Below, one piece after another: positions 1 to 11,675 of a DNA stretch of 64,000 nucleotides (positions are counted from its first letter, which is position 1; each line of letters begins with the position of its first letter). The notes below the pieces were generated by a model, which was given only the letters and a program-made list of their open reading frames with translations, made no database searches and had not been told where the DNA came from. A program made the position numbers and the translations under genes. The stretch comes from Lepturacanthus savala (taxonomy: Eukaryota > Chordata > Actinopteri > Scombriformes > Trichiuridae): contig CM060471.1 of assembly GCA_030544235.1 (NCBI GenBank), forward strand, positions 1,638,848-1,702,847, read 5' to 3'.

Positions 1-250
1 TAGCGGGGCGCACCCAAACACTGTAGAAATCACATTACTATGTTCAACTACACACACACACACACACACGTTAAATACATCAAAATCACATGAATATGTT
101 CAACTACACACACACACATACATAATTTAAATGCATCAAAATCGCATGAATATGTTCAACTACACACACATATCCACACACACATCAGTTAAATACATCA
201 AAATCATATGACTATGTTCAACTACACACACACACCAATTAATTCCACTG
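1..250. repeat. CA-containing ~60-bp tandem repeat
   Basis: Four diverged copies of a roughly 60-bp unit follow one another. Each contains atgttcaactacacacac followed by taaatacatcaaaatca. The internal CA tract varies in length between copies. From 250 to 590 the DNA is AT-rich and I see no gene. Confidence 0.8.
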
Positions 251-599
251 AATCAGATTACTATGTGTGACATTATTAGACTACAAATATTACTGACCTA
301 CAAATAAAGACCAGAGATACACTGTTTACATCTTAATGCAATACTTTACTACATTAACTCACAATACTAGCTAGATGTGTTATTAAATTATGTTATTAAA
401 ATATAACTAAAAGTAGTCACTATATAAACTCTGAATAATTAATATCTGATTGAACATGACTGAAAAATAATCAAAGATGTCAATAACAATATTCTGATAT
501 TAAAATACTGATGTACTTAAACTCTTTAACTGAAAAACTTAATATCCATTAAGATCACACACCAGTTATTAAAAAACGCTCATTCTATCAAAATCAGAA

Positions 600-604
<5 letters not shown>

Positions 605-659
<55 letters not shown>

Positions 660-850
660 CCTCCTAATACAGTAACATTAGTTATGTCTCAAACAAAGGG
701 CTAAGAAGCTAGCGGTCGAACGGCGCTTATGCTAACAACAACCACAATACTCGGCAAAAAAACGAAACCTGTCAAAAACATACATTTTCCTCACACACGA
801 ACACACACCGAGTCATAGTACGTCAAGTATCAGGAGCGAAGACGCATGCG

Positions 851-895
<45 letters not shown>

Positions 896-1118
896 ACAGC
901 CTCCTAATACAGTAACAGTAGTTATGTCTCAAACAAAGGGCTAACAAGCTAGCGGTCTAACGGCGCTTATGCTAACAACAACCACAATACTCTACACGGC
1001 AAAAAAAACGAATCCTGTCAAAAACATACATTTTCCTCACACACAAACACACACCGAGTCATAGTACGTCAAGTAACAGGAGCGAAAACACACAAACACA
1101 CACACACACACACACACA
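605..1118. repeat. Tandem duplication of a ~235-bp CA-flanked unit
   Basis: A (CA)n tract followed by a unique segment, beginning cctcctaatacagtaaca and running to caagtatcaggagcgaa, occurs at about 605-840 and again at about 857-1085. The two copies are nearly identical apart from small indels. The second CA tract is preceded by an alternating purine-pyrimidine run (gcatgcgcgcgcgcgca, about 844-860). The segment carries several CpGs, unlike its surroundings. Confidence 0.8.
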
Positions 1119-1299
1119 AAGGGCTAACACAGCTTATGCTACCATCACACATCTACATCACACGGTAAAAAACGACCAAAAAAGCAAATCCTGACTAAAA
1201 TATAACTTTTCGTTTCGGACACAGACTCCCACACGGACATAAAACCATTTAAATACTAAAGCTAACAGCAGTTATGTCAGAAGCACTCAGGCGAACTAG

Positions 1300-1565
1300 C
1301 TAGCAGGCTAATGCTAACGGGTTGACCAGGCAAAGAAAACAGTCATTTACTCAGAAAAGTATCTTCTCCTGTTGGAGGCGGTCCAAGGGAGTCCGGAATC
1401 CAAGGAAACGATTAAATAATCCACAGAAAAGGTGATTTTCGTCGAAATCCGTCGAATAATCCAATCAACAGCTGCAGCAAAGTCCTGCGGAGCTGAGAGT
1501 CAAAGGGAGATAACAAGATGGCCGCTATCGATTTATACTGGATGATGACGTCAGTCCTTCTAGAA
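1300..1565. promoter_or_regulatory. Candidate CpG promoter with YY1-like and CRE motifs
   Basis: This segment is richer in G, C and CpG than its AT-rich flanks. It has a YY1-type motif AAGATGGCCGC at 1515-1525 and a perfect palindromic CRE, TGACGTCA, at 1546-1553. I cannot attach a coding exon on either strand. It could be the edge of a gene lying to the left, a lone promoter or a transposon-derived promoter. Confidence 0.35.
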
Positions 1566-1797
1566 TATTCCGAAACCGATAAATTTAATAATTCAATGAT
1601 TTAGAGATTTAAAAATTATAAATAAAATAATAAAAATAATTTTCATTAGTCAGCATTTTCCCCCTGAAAGTCCTTAGTAGTTTAAATGGGTATTTATATT
1701 TTTTACTCCTTTTTTTCTTCATGTCATCCTGATATATTCTATATGTCTTTATTTGAATGTTTTTTTTATTTTCTTGAGTCTACTGACCAATAAACAA

Positions 1798-1851
1798 GCA
1801 GACCATGTGACCCTAATGAGGAATAAGCAGGTATAGAAGATGAGATGAGAT
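1798..1851 (+). mobile_element. tRNA-derived SINE, 3' end fragment
   Basis: Only the last ~54 bp of the SINE family are present (gaccctaatgaggaataagc), ending in a short GATGA repeat. It lies tail-to-tail with the minus-strand copy at 1919-2190. Confidence 0.75.
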
Positions 1852-1918
1852 TATAATACTATTAGTGTTAATATACTGTTATGTAACTATTATTATATTG
1901 TACAATTCTCTTATATTC

Positions 1919-2190
1919 TCATCTCATCTTCTATACCCGCTTATTCCTCATTAGGGTTGCAGGGGTCTGCTGGAGCCAATCCCAGGGCATTATGGCAAGA
2001 GGCAGGGATACACCACACACCCCACACACACACACCATTCACTCACATATTCACACCTATGGGCAATTTCGAGTCACCAATTAACCTCAGCATGTTTTTA
2101 GACTGTGGGAGGAAGCCAGAGTACCCGGTGAAAACCCACGCAGACACAGGGAGAACTTGCAAACTCCACACAGAAAGGTCCCAGACCTGA
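1919..2190 (-). mobile_element. tRNA-derived SINE copy, minus strand
   Basis: This is the reverse complement of the SINE family best seen at 27258-27630: tail with ctcattaggg, body with gactgtgggaggaagcc, and head truncated after ggtcccagacc. The tail microsatellite is (GATGA)n on the SINE strand. It is followed by featureless DNA up to the LTR at 2417. Confidence 0.85.
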
Positions 2191-2416
2191 GAGCAGGCCT
2201 TCCCCCGGTCATAGTGATATCATTTTTATTTCTATACTTCAAAAGATGTGCTCACAGGAGCAGTTTAAGAAGTAGGAGGATTTTGAAAATCTAGGATTTT
2301 CAAATTCAAATTTAATATGGAACTGAATGGGAGCAAAAGAGGAACCAAGCTGGTCTTGGAGGCACTTAAGGACAAAACCGTAGAACTGAGGTTGGTTAGT
2401 GGTATTGGAACGATCG

Positions 2417-2943
2417 TGTTATGGTTTGGTTCTTGGTTTTGTGTTGTGTCCTGTTTTCTCTTTTTCTCCACTATTTTGTCCTGCAGAACTACGGGTTACG
2501 GTGGGGCGTGGTCTGGGTCGTCAGCAGCGTTTGGATGAGACACAGCTGGCGGATATCACTAATCACCAGGGCCCTTTATATATCCGGGAACAACACTCCA
2601 CCAGCGTCGGATTATACTTGCCCGTGTCTCCGGTAATCGACGACCGTAGGTGGCGTACCTGTTCGTCCCCTATGACCACTGGATGTACCTTGTTTCTCGT
2701 GCTCACCGTGTTCTCCTCTTTTTGCCGTAGCGTCCAGTACTTATCCGTCCTCCTCACGCTGTGTCCCGCTCGAGAGCTCCTGCCTTCCCCGTCCCTGGCT
2801 GGGCAGTCCGGACTGTCCTTGCCTCCTCTGCCAGCCAGCGCCTTTAGTTTGTTTTTACCTTTTGTGTTTGGAATAAACTCATTTTTGCACTTTTAACTGC
2901 CTCTGTCTCTGCTCCGGGGTCCGGCCAAGAACCAAACATCACA
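2417..2943 (+). mobile_element. Solo LTR (527 bp) with 5-bp target-site duplication
   Basis: The segment starts TGTTATG and ends CATCACA, so it has TG...CA ends. It is flanked by identical 5-bp direct repeats GATCG at 2412-2416 and 2944-2948. Inside are a TATA-like box (tttatatat, about 2574-2582) and an AATAAA polyadenylation signal near 2871, giving a U3-R-U5 order on the plus strand. No internal retrotransposon coding sequence adjoins it. This is the usual outcome of LTR-LTR recombination. The family was not determined. Short ORFs here are not genes. Confidence 0.8.
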
Positions 2944-3019
2944 GATCGGGACAGTCGTGCCTACGTTTTGATATAAAAATTATTGATGTGTGGTTAAAAT
3001 TGTGGCTACTCCGGCAATT

Positions 3020-3360
3020 TATAAATTTATTTTTCAGAGCTATTTTTTCTCCTTCTACACTTTAACGATGACATCACCCACTCTAGCCTCTGGAGGCTCT
3101 CCCATCCAAAATTCCAAACGAAAATGGCAGAGTAATGGGAATCCCTGAGAAAAGTCGTTCCACACCATTCCCGGCTGAGCCGGTCAATTTGATATAAATA
3201 TTGGGGTTTTCTCAAAACCCTAGGAGGAGCCAAACTTTTATCGTGTGAAGATATAATAAACTATAATATAGGTGTAGGATTTTGATATGTAGCTGTAGGA
3301 TTACAAGTGCATCCCCATTGCATTGTTCAATGCTCTGGGGGTGAGCCGGTGCTACGCCAG
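3020..3360. repeat. Unclassified interspersed repeat
   Basis: This segment ends with cattgttcaatgctctgggg. A close variant of that string recurs at the end of 5385-5660, which suggests two members of one repeat family. No coding potential was seen. From 3361 to 4015 I see nothing. Confidence 0.4.
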
Positions 3361-4015
3361 ACTCAACTAATTATTTCAATCAAAAGGCCTTGATAGTTGA
3401 TCACTGTGGACATACATAGAAGGTTGTGTGTCAATGATGTGACATTATAGGCTTTATGATTATAAACGTTATCACTCACCAGTGATTCAAGAATCATGTT
3501 CAGAGTATGAACATAGAGAGCATAGAAGCTTCTAGATGCAGCCGCCATCATGAAAGCTTGTTAAAATGCCCAAGTCGAGGCATTTTATCCAAAAGAATAA
3601 ACAACTTTGATTTTGGCAAAAAATAAATGGCCTAAGTTGCTCTCTTCAGTGCTGGCCACTGTCATCTAGGGCATAGAGTATGATCCTTTCAACTCAGAAT
3701 TAAGGTGATTTTAACAGCAAAGTCCAAAAACTCACTTTTGTCAAAAAATGACTTTGACTGATTATAAATTCTATTAATTATATATTATAATTATTTAAAC
3801 GGACACACAGAGAGCAAAACCTCTTCTCAAGGCAGTTAAAAATGAGACTTTTTAAATGCACAAAATACGGTTCACTGCATAGGACCTTCTGCTGCTCCAA
3901 TAGAGACTGACTGGCCATCTCCTCTAACTGATTAGGTAGGAACACAGTTGACTCACAGTGGTCCATTTCAAATAGGAAACAGCTTCAAATTACTTTAAAA
4001 AAAGAACGGATAGAG

Positions 4016-4171
4016 GTGTCAACCTCAGCACGTTTTTGGACTGTGGGGGGAAGCTGGAGAACCTGGTGAAAACATGAAAACACCACACAGAAAGGTCCCA
4101 GACCAAGGAGGTCTTGAACCTTCTTGCTGTGAGGCAACAGCACTAACCGCTGCCCCACTGTGTCACCCAAC
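4016..4171 (-). mobile_element. tRNA-derived SINE, head half, minus strand
   Basis: It matches the promoter-containing head of the SINE family in reverse orientation (tcttgctgtgaggcaaca, then a decayed A-box region at the right end). The SINE 3' half is missing. From 4172 to 5376 the DNA is AT-rich with no recognisable feature. Confidence 0.8.
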
Positions 4172-5376
4172 ACTGTTTTGATATTTAATTTAGATTTGAG
4201 TCATTTGTGCAACTATTTAATTGGCTGCTTTATAATATCTTTTGTAAACATCTTCCAATATATTCTTCATGTTCTTTAATGATCTGCAGTGTGATGATTT
4301 TATTGACAAAACAACTTGTATTAATTATTGAACTTGACATTGCAGATAATTTAGTTCATTTCAATATTTTTTCCTGATTTGGATCAGTTTGGCCTTGTTT
4401 TAAGATTTAAATAAACCATTTTTATTTGTAGTAAAACATGTTAGTTTTTTTATTATTATTAGCAATTTTCCTACTCTATTTGCTCTGTCACAACAACATA
4501 AATCGATTCACTGTAGACACCTCACCTGTAGATTTCTTTTGATACCAGGTTTATAATGATGTAGTTGTTTGTGGTTGTAAAGATAGTCCATATTTATTGT
4601 CATTTATAGCAGGAAAACTGAAAATTAGGCCGATGTAGACTGTCTTTGACTTCTCCAGCCAAATGCAGAAGATTTGTAATGTTCTTTTTAAATATGGATT
4701 AAATCAGTTTAATGTGAAAACTTGAAGCCTCCAGTGCACACAAAATGTGAGTGGACTGGTGGACAGTGAAGCTGAATTTGTATTGGAAAGATATTATTTT
4801 GAAATTAATTTCCTGTTTCGTTCCACCTTTCCTTGCCTGTTGTTGTAAGGATGGTTGGTCAACTCAGAACTTGACGGTTATGACATTACGATAAAGAGTG
4901 ATAGAGAAGGATATGGGGGATAGTCATCTTGATGATCTGGCAACCCTCAACTTCAAACTACACATTCTTAATCAGCAGCAGAAATGGTGTTGGTGAGGTG
5001 AAGAATCTGAAGCAGATTGTATTTAAAATTGTATATGAAATGTCACAGACAACTTCCACAGAACTAAATTTAGACCATTTGATATTATAACCTCTGAATT
5101 CCAGGCACTATTTGTTAGGTGGTGTTAAATTTATGATTGTGCTTTGTTATATATTTTAATCAAACAACATTGTTTCAACCAAAGGGTCAGTAACAGTTAT
5201 CAACTGAGTTTAGGGTTGACACATAAACTAAGCCCAGTTAATAATAATATTGTGTATAAAAGATAGTATTATAGTATATCATCACCCTATTAAAAAAATG
5301 GCCTAAGTCATTTTTTCAAGTTTTCCAAAAAACACAAAAAACATCAATTGCAGAGAATATTATATTTATTAACTAG

Positions 5377-5660
5377 ACAATTCCCGCGGAAATTGTGAGA
5401 GTTGGGTCTGTGCTCTGGGGCTGTTGGGGGTCGGTGAGTGGGAATCAATTGCACCGAAACGGCCACTTAATCGTCGTGGTAACTACCACACGACTAAGGA
5501 TGGTGCGGGGTCTTAGTATTATCAATCTCAGAAAGTTTGGAGAGCCTGCAAGCTTTGGATCCAAAGTTATTAAGGGAAACCCATGAGCCAATCAACTTTG
5601 GCCCCCAACTCACCCCCCAGTACATTGTTCAATGCACTGGGGGTGCACCACCACCTGCAA
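5377..5660. repeat. Unclassified repeat with near-perfect palindromic start
   Basis: It begins with a 20-bp near-palindrome centred on CCGCGG (5377-5396) and ends with the cattgttcaatgcactgggg string shared with the repeat ending at 3360. It is probably a non-autonomous DNA transposon, but no target-site duplication was resolved. Confidence 0.4.
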
Positions 5661-5826
5661 CATTAAAACTGAATTTATCTTGTAAAGTGTTTTTTAGATT
5701 TGGAATTGACCAAACAGCAGGTGTGATGCAGTGCAAGAAAATCAGCAAGACAAAGGTATGATTGGAGTCGAGGGCATTCTAAAAGCTAAGTTAGCGGACT
5801 GGCTGGCAGGTTGGATTTGGCTAGGA

Positions 5827-6066
5827 CAGTGATCCTCAAAGTGGGGTCCAGGGACCCCCAAGGGTCCTTGAGGTAGTTCCAGGGGCTCACCAACCAAAAG
5901 GGGAATATTTTCTTTTAAGTATTTGTCCATCAATAAGTAACACAATGACATTTTTGTCATGAGTTTCATATACATCTATAATGTCTAAAAGCAAAAACGT
6001 TATCAAATGGGGGTCCATGGTGTAGTTTGTCAGGTTTATGGTCCTTAACATGAAAAAGAACCACTG
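5827..6066. mobile_element. hAT-type MITE (240 bp)
   Basis: The ends are short imperfect inverted repeats, CAGTGATCCTC on the left and, inverted, CAGTGGTTCTT on the right, typical of hAT-Charlie-like non-autonomous elements. The flanking octamers ggctagga and gactaggt agree at 6 of 8 positions, so they may be a decayed 8-bp target-site duplication. From 6067 to 7950 there is no gene. A possible LTR-like end with a polyadenylation signal lies near 6330. Confidence 0.6.
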
Positions 6067-7952
6067 GACTAGGTGGTTCACACACTGGTGCAGGATTACA
6101 GCTGCTGGCACCTCATTCTGTGCTGCTGTTGATACTTCACAGTTGGACTTCAATCCTAGGACCCCTCCAGCCCTGTCACTCCATACAGCAGCCACCGACC
6201 CACAGGAGAGCAGAGAAAGGCTCATCACAAGATACTAAATGTTAAACATGTTTCATCAGGCTGGAGTTGCTCCGGTGGTCAGAGAACTCCTTTTTGTTGT
6301 TATTTATCGTCCCTCTCTGTTCTTTTTGTAAATAAACTTGTCGTTGACTGAAGACGCACTTGCCTCATCCTCCTGAGTCTGTTCCATGTCTGTTATTGTT
6401 GTTAATTTGCCGATGCAGGTGACGTAGCACGGCCGAGAAGACTACAGGTCCTTCAATGGGCCAAAATTCAAATGCCACCATTGATACTCAAAATTAATTA
6501 AACGCTTTAAATTGCAGCGTAATTAATTATTTGAATGAACACGTTAAATTGACAGCACTAATATATATATTTCTTATTTCTAGTCTTATATATAATTTAG
6601 AATTGATGGATATAATTTCCACAAAAAAGTAATTTCTTGTTGACGTTGTTTGACGGAACACTGCCACAGTAGACAGGAAATTGTATCCATGGAGACATGT
6701 GGAGTGTCTAGCATTGTGATTGGCTGCTGCTTTGACATGTGCATCACATTGTTGAGGTGGATTGTTCATCATCAGTGTTTTTTTTTTATTAAACCAGTGA
6801 AACTACTATAGGTAGGGAGGTAGTGGCTTGTTAATTAAAGATTATGATTTGGTATTTTACGGTAGTTACTCTTGTTGACATAGGAGACTGCAGCCAGAAG
6901 CTGAGCAGTTTACAGACCCCACTCACAGACACATCCACTATACAAAATTAACATCAACAAGCACGCTAAACTCAAAATCGGCTGTACACATGGGGCAACC
7001 AAGCCTCTTCTAATATTATCAACAACTCGCTGACAAACACCATGCATTGCAGAGCAGAGGAGCTAGCTAGTTAGCTTACAATCAGCTTACAAGCGAACTT
7101 CACCTAACTGTAAATAACTTTGACACCAGAAAGTCTCTGGATACACTTATCTGTGCCCTGGGTGCAGATAAAACATGTAATTTGTTTATATTATTTCACC
7201 TTTTTTTACATAACACCATAAACATGTGTTCATTCATAGTTCTGATGCCTTCAGTGAGAATCTACAACGTAAATAGTCATGAAAATAAAGAAAACACATT
7301 GAATGAGATGGTGTGTCCAAGCTTTTGGCATGTACTGTATGTATATGTGTTGTTGCATTTATAGAAAATGAGAAAATAATATAATATAATATATTTATTG
7401 TAAAATATATATCTAGAGGCGTATCTATATCTAACTAGGCAGTCTATTTAGGAAAATAGAGTAAGAGTAATATAAAATAAAGTATTATATATTTACACAT
7501 TAATTAAATGTATAATGTAAATTATAAATTACAATGAAATATCATAAAATTGGATTGCTTCATGTTATCATGAAATAAACATTATTCAATAAACTTCATA
7601 AAAACATTAAGAACTAATTCATTTATACAATACAATAATAATAAAAAACAGTTTGTGTTAAGGTGTAACTTCTCTCTTGATATTTTTGATCATTAGACGG
7701 AGAAATGGCAATAGTCTTCAATACTTCAATACTTCAGACTTCAATAAATATGAGTTAATAATAAGTATGAGTTTAAAACCTGCATTAATTAAATTCAATC
7801 TACCGACTACTACAATTATACATTACAATCTTCAGTTATAAAATCAGTCTTAATATCTCTCCTTCTCTACTTGTTGTTGATACTTTTTACCACCAGAGGA
7901 ACTGAAAGAAATTCACCAAAAACAGCAGCTGGTTTGATTTAAAATGAGAAAA

Positions 7953-8306
7953 TATGTCAGTCAGTCAGTCAGTCATTTTCTATACCTGCTTATTCCTCAT
8001 TAGGGTCACATGGTCTGCTGGAGCCAATCCCAGCGCGTTACGGCGAGAGGCAGGGATACACCCCAGATGGTCGCCAGCCAATCGTGGGGCACACACACCA
8101 TTCACTCACACACTCACACCTACGGGCAATTTAGAGTCGCCAATTAACCTCAGCATGTTTTTGGACTGTGGGAGGAAGCCGGAGTACCCGGTGAAAACCC
8201 ACGCAGACACAGAGAGAACATGCAAACTCCACACAGAAAGGTCCCAGACCCCGGACCAAGGAGGTCTTGAACCTGCGACCTTCTTGCTGTGAGGCAACAG
8301 CGCTAA
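7953..8306 (-). mobile_element. tRNA-derived SINE, near full length, minus strand
   Basis: This is a near-complete copy in reverse orientation. It starts with a (GTCA)n tail at 7953-7975 and runs through the body to the tRNA-like head (tcttgctgtgaggcaacagc). The short ORFs here are the SINE read through. From 8307 to 9420 no gene is recognisable. Confidence 0.9.
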
Positions 8307-9424
8307 TGAGAAAATCTGTAATATATAATAATATTTTAAAACTGACTGCTTAGGAAAATAAACTAAAGTTAGGAGTATAATAAACTCCCAATAATAATTT
8401 ACTCCCAATAATCATGTTTTTCTCTGAATTATGCTAATGAGACTAAACACTATCTCACTAGAACCACCAGCATATGAGGTTTTAGAACAAATTCAATTCT
8501 GTTGTTTTTGATGCAATACAAGAAGGGTCAGAAGCTTCTTGTTGTCTGCTCTTAAAGGTCAAAGCTGACTTATTCCAGGTTGACTCCTGACATATATGCA
8601 TTCAAATATTATTCAAAGACCTGCAGCTGTTTTCTGTTGGAAGAATATTTATAACAACATACATTTATAACAATTAAAGAACTTGTGGATCTTGTCAATA
8701 ACATTTTTTTATTACAAATAAAAAGCATTGAATTTAATCATAAACATCCCTTCCATGCAAATATGATTGTGTAAAACTAACTAAAGCCATTGCATTGGTT
8801 CAATGTTAAATAATAAGAGAATTACACAAGGAAATATTGCTAAATGGATTTCCTGTTAAACGAGACATGGGCTGTTCTGAGCCAAACAGGAAAGCAATAC
8901 ACACACATTCTAGATGCTGGAACAGACTTTATTTTAGAGAATCTTCATGCTTGTCCTGAGACTGTCAACCATCAATAAAGTCTTTCTCCCTGTGATTGGC
9001 CTGATGTCTTCTTCTTGTGTCCCAATCTGCTCTCTGTAAAGTGCAGTACTTTAACTCTATTCTGTGCTACAAGCCCTGAAAGGAATGGAACCCTCACTCC
9101 ACTTCTCATGGACCTGCATGTTACAGTGTTTACATATGTTACATGTTATTCAGTATTGTTATAGAATCTCTAGCCCTGATTACAACAGTCAAACTAAATC
9201 CCTGTTGAATCACTGTCTGCTTGCTTTGTTCAGCTTAACTCTGCTAAAGAGCCAAGAAAAACAAACCAATCAGGTGATTCATATGATGTTGAGTGCTCTT
9301 AACTGCTTCTGCGTCACCAGTCACTTGACCAAAGCACGAGATGTGGTTTGGTTGAGAAAACCTATCCCTGATGGAATTGACACAGTCCAAGAGGAAGCAA
9401 CTTTTCCTGTAACTTCCTGTTTAT

Positions 9425-9607
9425 AGCTGTTAGGCTCCGCCCCCTGCTGCTGCTGCCGCCAGATCTGGAGTCAGAGAGGAGCGCCTCAGGACTTCAGCAA
9501 CCAGAACCAGGACCAGGATTGGAATCAGAGAACCAGAATCATCTGGAGCACTGCAGCAACAGTCCTGTTCAAAGAGAAGAAGCAGACTCAGATTCAGCCT
9601 CAGACAG
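9425..9607 (+). other. Probable non-coding leader exon and GC-box promoter of the FEN1-like gene
   Basis: A GC box (ctccgccccc, about 9432-9441) is followed by a CpG-containing, purine-rich stretch ending in a good splice donor (gacag|gtcagtg, exon end 9607). The ATG exon of the FEN1-like gene begins right after a clean polypyrimidine-AG acceptor at 11675, so an upstream leader exon must exist. This is the only good candidate seen. No ATG in it leads into the downstream frame. The link is an inference. Confidence 0.5.
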
Positions 9608-10572
9608 GTCAGTGTTCATCACTTCACACATGGCCTTTTCTGCCTTAAAAACTACAACGATGTCTCAGCTGGTTTCACTGTGTTGTGAACAAAGCTGGAA
9701 AATAATCAGTTGACTTTTTTGTATGAGGAATTTTCTCCCTCACAAATAAAAGCACCAATTCAGAAATGTAAAAACAGTCTAATTCAATTAAAAGTCTAAA
9801 TTTATGTTTCATTGGCTCTGTGCTCCAGGTGCAGAACTTTGGATTTGAGAAGTGGAAGGAAACAATAAAACTGTCTTAAAAAAAACAAAAAAAACATGTA
9901 AGATTTGATGCTTACTTTCTGCAGTAGTCGGCAGAATTAGGCGGTAACCAATGAACACGTCTGGGTTTGGCTTCATGCCCCCAATGAATCATCTATTGTG
10001 CAGCCACAGTGACAGCAACGCCCTGCCAGCGCCAAAATAAGTTTTGAAATGGCGGGACATTCAGCTTTGGATAATGTAAAGCTACTGAACGTTTTCACAC
10101 CAGCTTTCTTATAATCTGGTGTTTAACCAATAAGCTCCAGTCACATACAGCACTCTATAGCACAGGTGGAGTGTTTGGGTCAGTATTTTATCTATGTAGA
10201 GGTGCAATGAGGAGCAGTTGAGTGTTTTTATTCTGACGGCCTGTGTGGATCCAGCTTAGAGCTCAGGGAGGACAGGCACATTTCAGTTAAACACACGTCG
10301 TTGTATCATGAATGTAATTTATCACAGTATCTGCTGCTGCTTTATCCTGTATGAAAAGCTGTTTCCTCAGTTTATTAAGTCCCTGCAACATGAAGGTTTA
10401 TGGTGACACAGATTACTTCACTGCTGCAGTATAACCACACACTTCTACACATCAGTTCTATTTTTGATGTCAACTTTTTTCTGAAGGAGACGTCCTGTCA
10501 TTGTTTAATCAGAATTATTGCTGAAATAATGTCAATGTGAATTAGAATCATAGGTACAGCTTCAAAAAAGTG

Positions 10573-11083
10573 TATTAGGGGATATTAGTGGACACTAGGG
10601 GACATTAGAGGACATTAGGGGATATTAGAGGACATTAGGGGATATTAGAGGACATTAGGGGATATTAGTGGACACTAGGAGACATTAGAGGACATTAGGG
10701 GATATTAGAGGACATTAGGGGATATCAGGAGACACTAGGGTACCTTAGCAGGATATTAGGGGACATTAGCAGGATATTAGGGGACATTTTAAGACTTTAT
10801 GAGACATTAGAGGGGCATTAGGGGGCATTAGAGGAAATTAGGTGGACATTTTGAGACTTTAGGAGCCAGGGGTACATTGGGTACATTACGGGGCATTAGG
10901 ACACATTAGGGAGATATTAGTAGACATTGAGTACATTAGGGGGGTATTAGGGGACATTGAATGATATAAGGGGACATCAGGGGGATATTTTGTGACATTA
11001 GTGGGACTTAGAGGGACTTTAGGAGGCATTAGTGATATTAGGGGGATATTAGGGGACATTTTGGGACTTTAGGAGACATTTAA
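10573..11083. repeat. Minisatellite of ~11-bp units (GGACATTAGRG type)
   Basis: About 510 bp consists of imperfect tandem units alternating between gacattagagg and gatattagggg. Units are regular at the left and increasingly diverged to the right (ttttgagactttagg variants). The G-rich strand is the plus strand throughout. It lies in the presumed first intron of the FEN1-like gene. Confidence 0.85.
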
Positions 11084-11675
11084 CATGGTGACTGGTCATT
11101 GGGCAAGTTCAGCAGAAACCGCTTGTTATCAGGCATCAGTCATTTATTCATCAATTTATGATTTTTGTTAGTTGAAACAGTCTCAGAGTGAAAACCATCA
11201 GGTTTCTATCAGCAAGAGCAGGAGGCTCCAACAGATCTGAATGATGTGAATATACCTACTTATACAGTGTTGGACTGACTGCTGATTGATAACAATACAT
11301 TGATTCTGCTTATTTATTTATTTCATTCTATCAAAAATAAAATAATCAATAAACCTGTGGATGTAAATCATTGTTTTATTTGAAGAACTTGCTGCTCTTA
11401 CCCCTAAAATGACCAAACACCAGGTCTCCTGTGTATATTGATATTAATATTAATGAGCCTCGCTCTGATTGGATAATTTAAATGGCTGTGAGTGCATAGT
11501 TGTGGATTGAGTGTTTTGAAACATGGAGCAGTATTTGTATAACAAAGAGATTCTTAAAATAAAGATACTAACATGTCACTTTTACACATGGAATCTTTAA
11601 CTAACTTAGAAGAATCTGCACACAGTGTGCTTATGTTAAAAGAACATGTCTGAGTGTCATGTGTTTGTTTTTTAG

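Noticed and set aside
2399..2896. 165-aa ORF on the plus strand
   Set aside because: It lies within the solo LTR, and its composition follows the LTR U3/R, not a protein family.
9519..9713. 64-aa ORF around the FEN1-like leader exon
   Set aside because: It starts at TTG, runs through the splice donor, and its phase does not fit the next exon.
10573..11083. CRISPR-like array
   Set aside because: Units are contiguous 11-mers without unique spacers, in a vertebrate genome.
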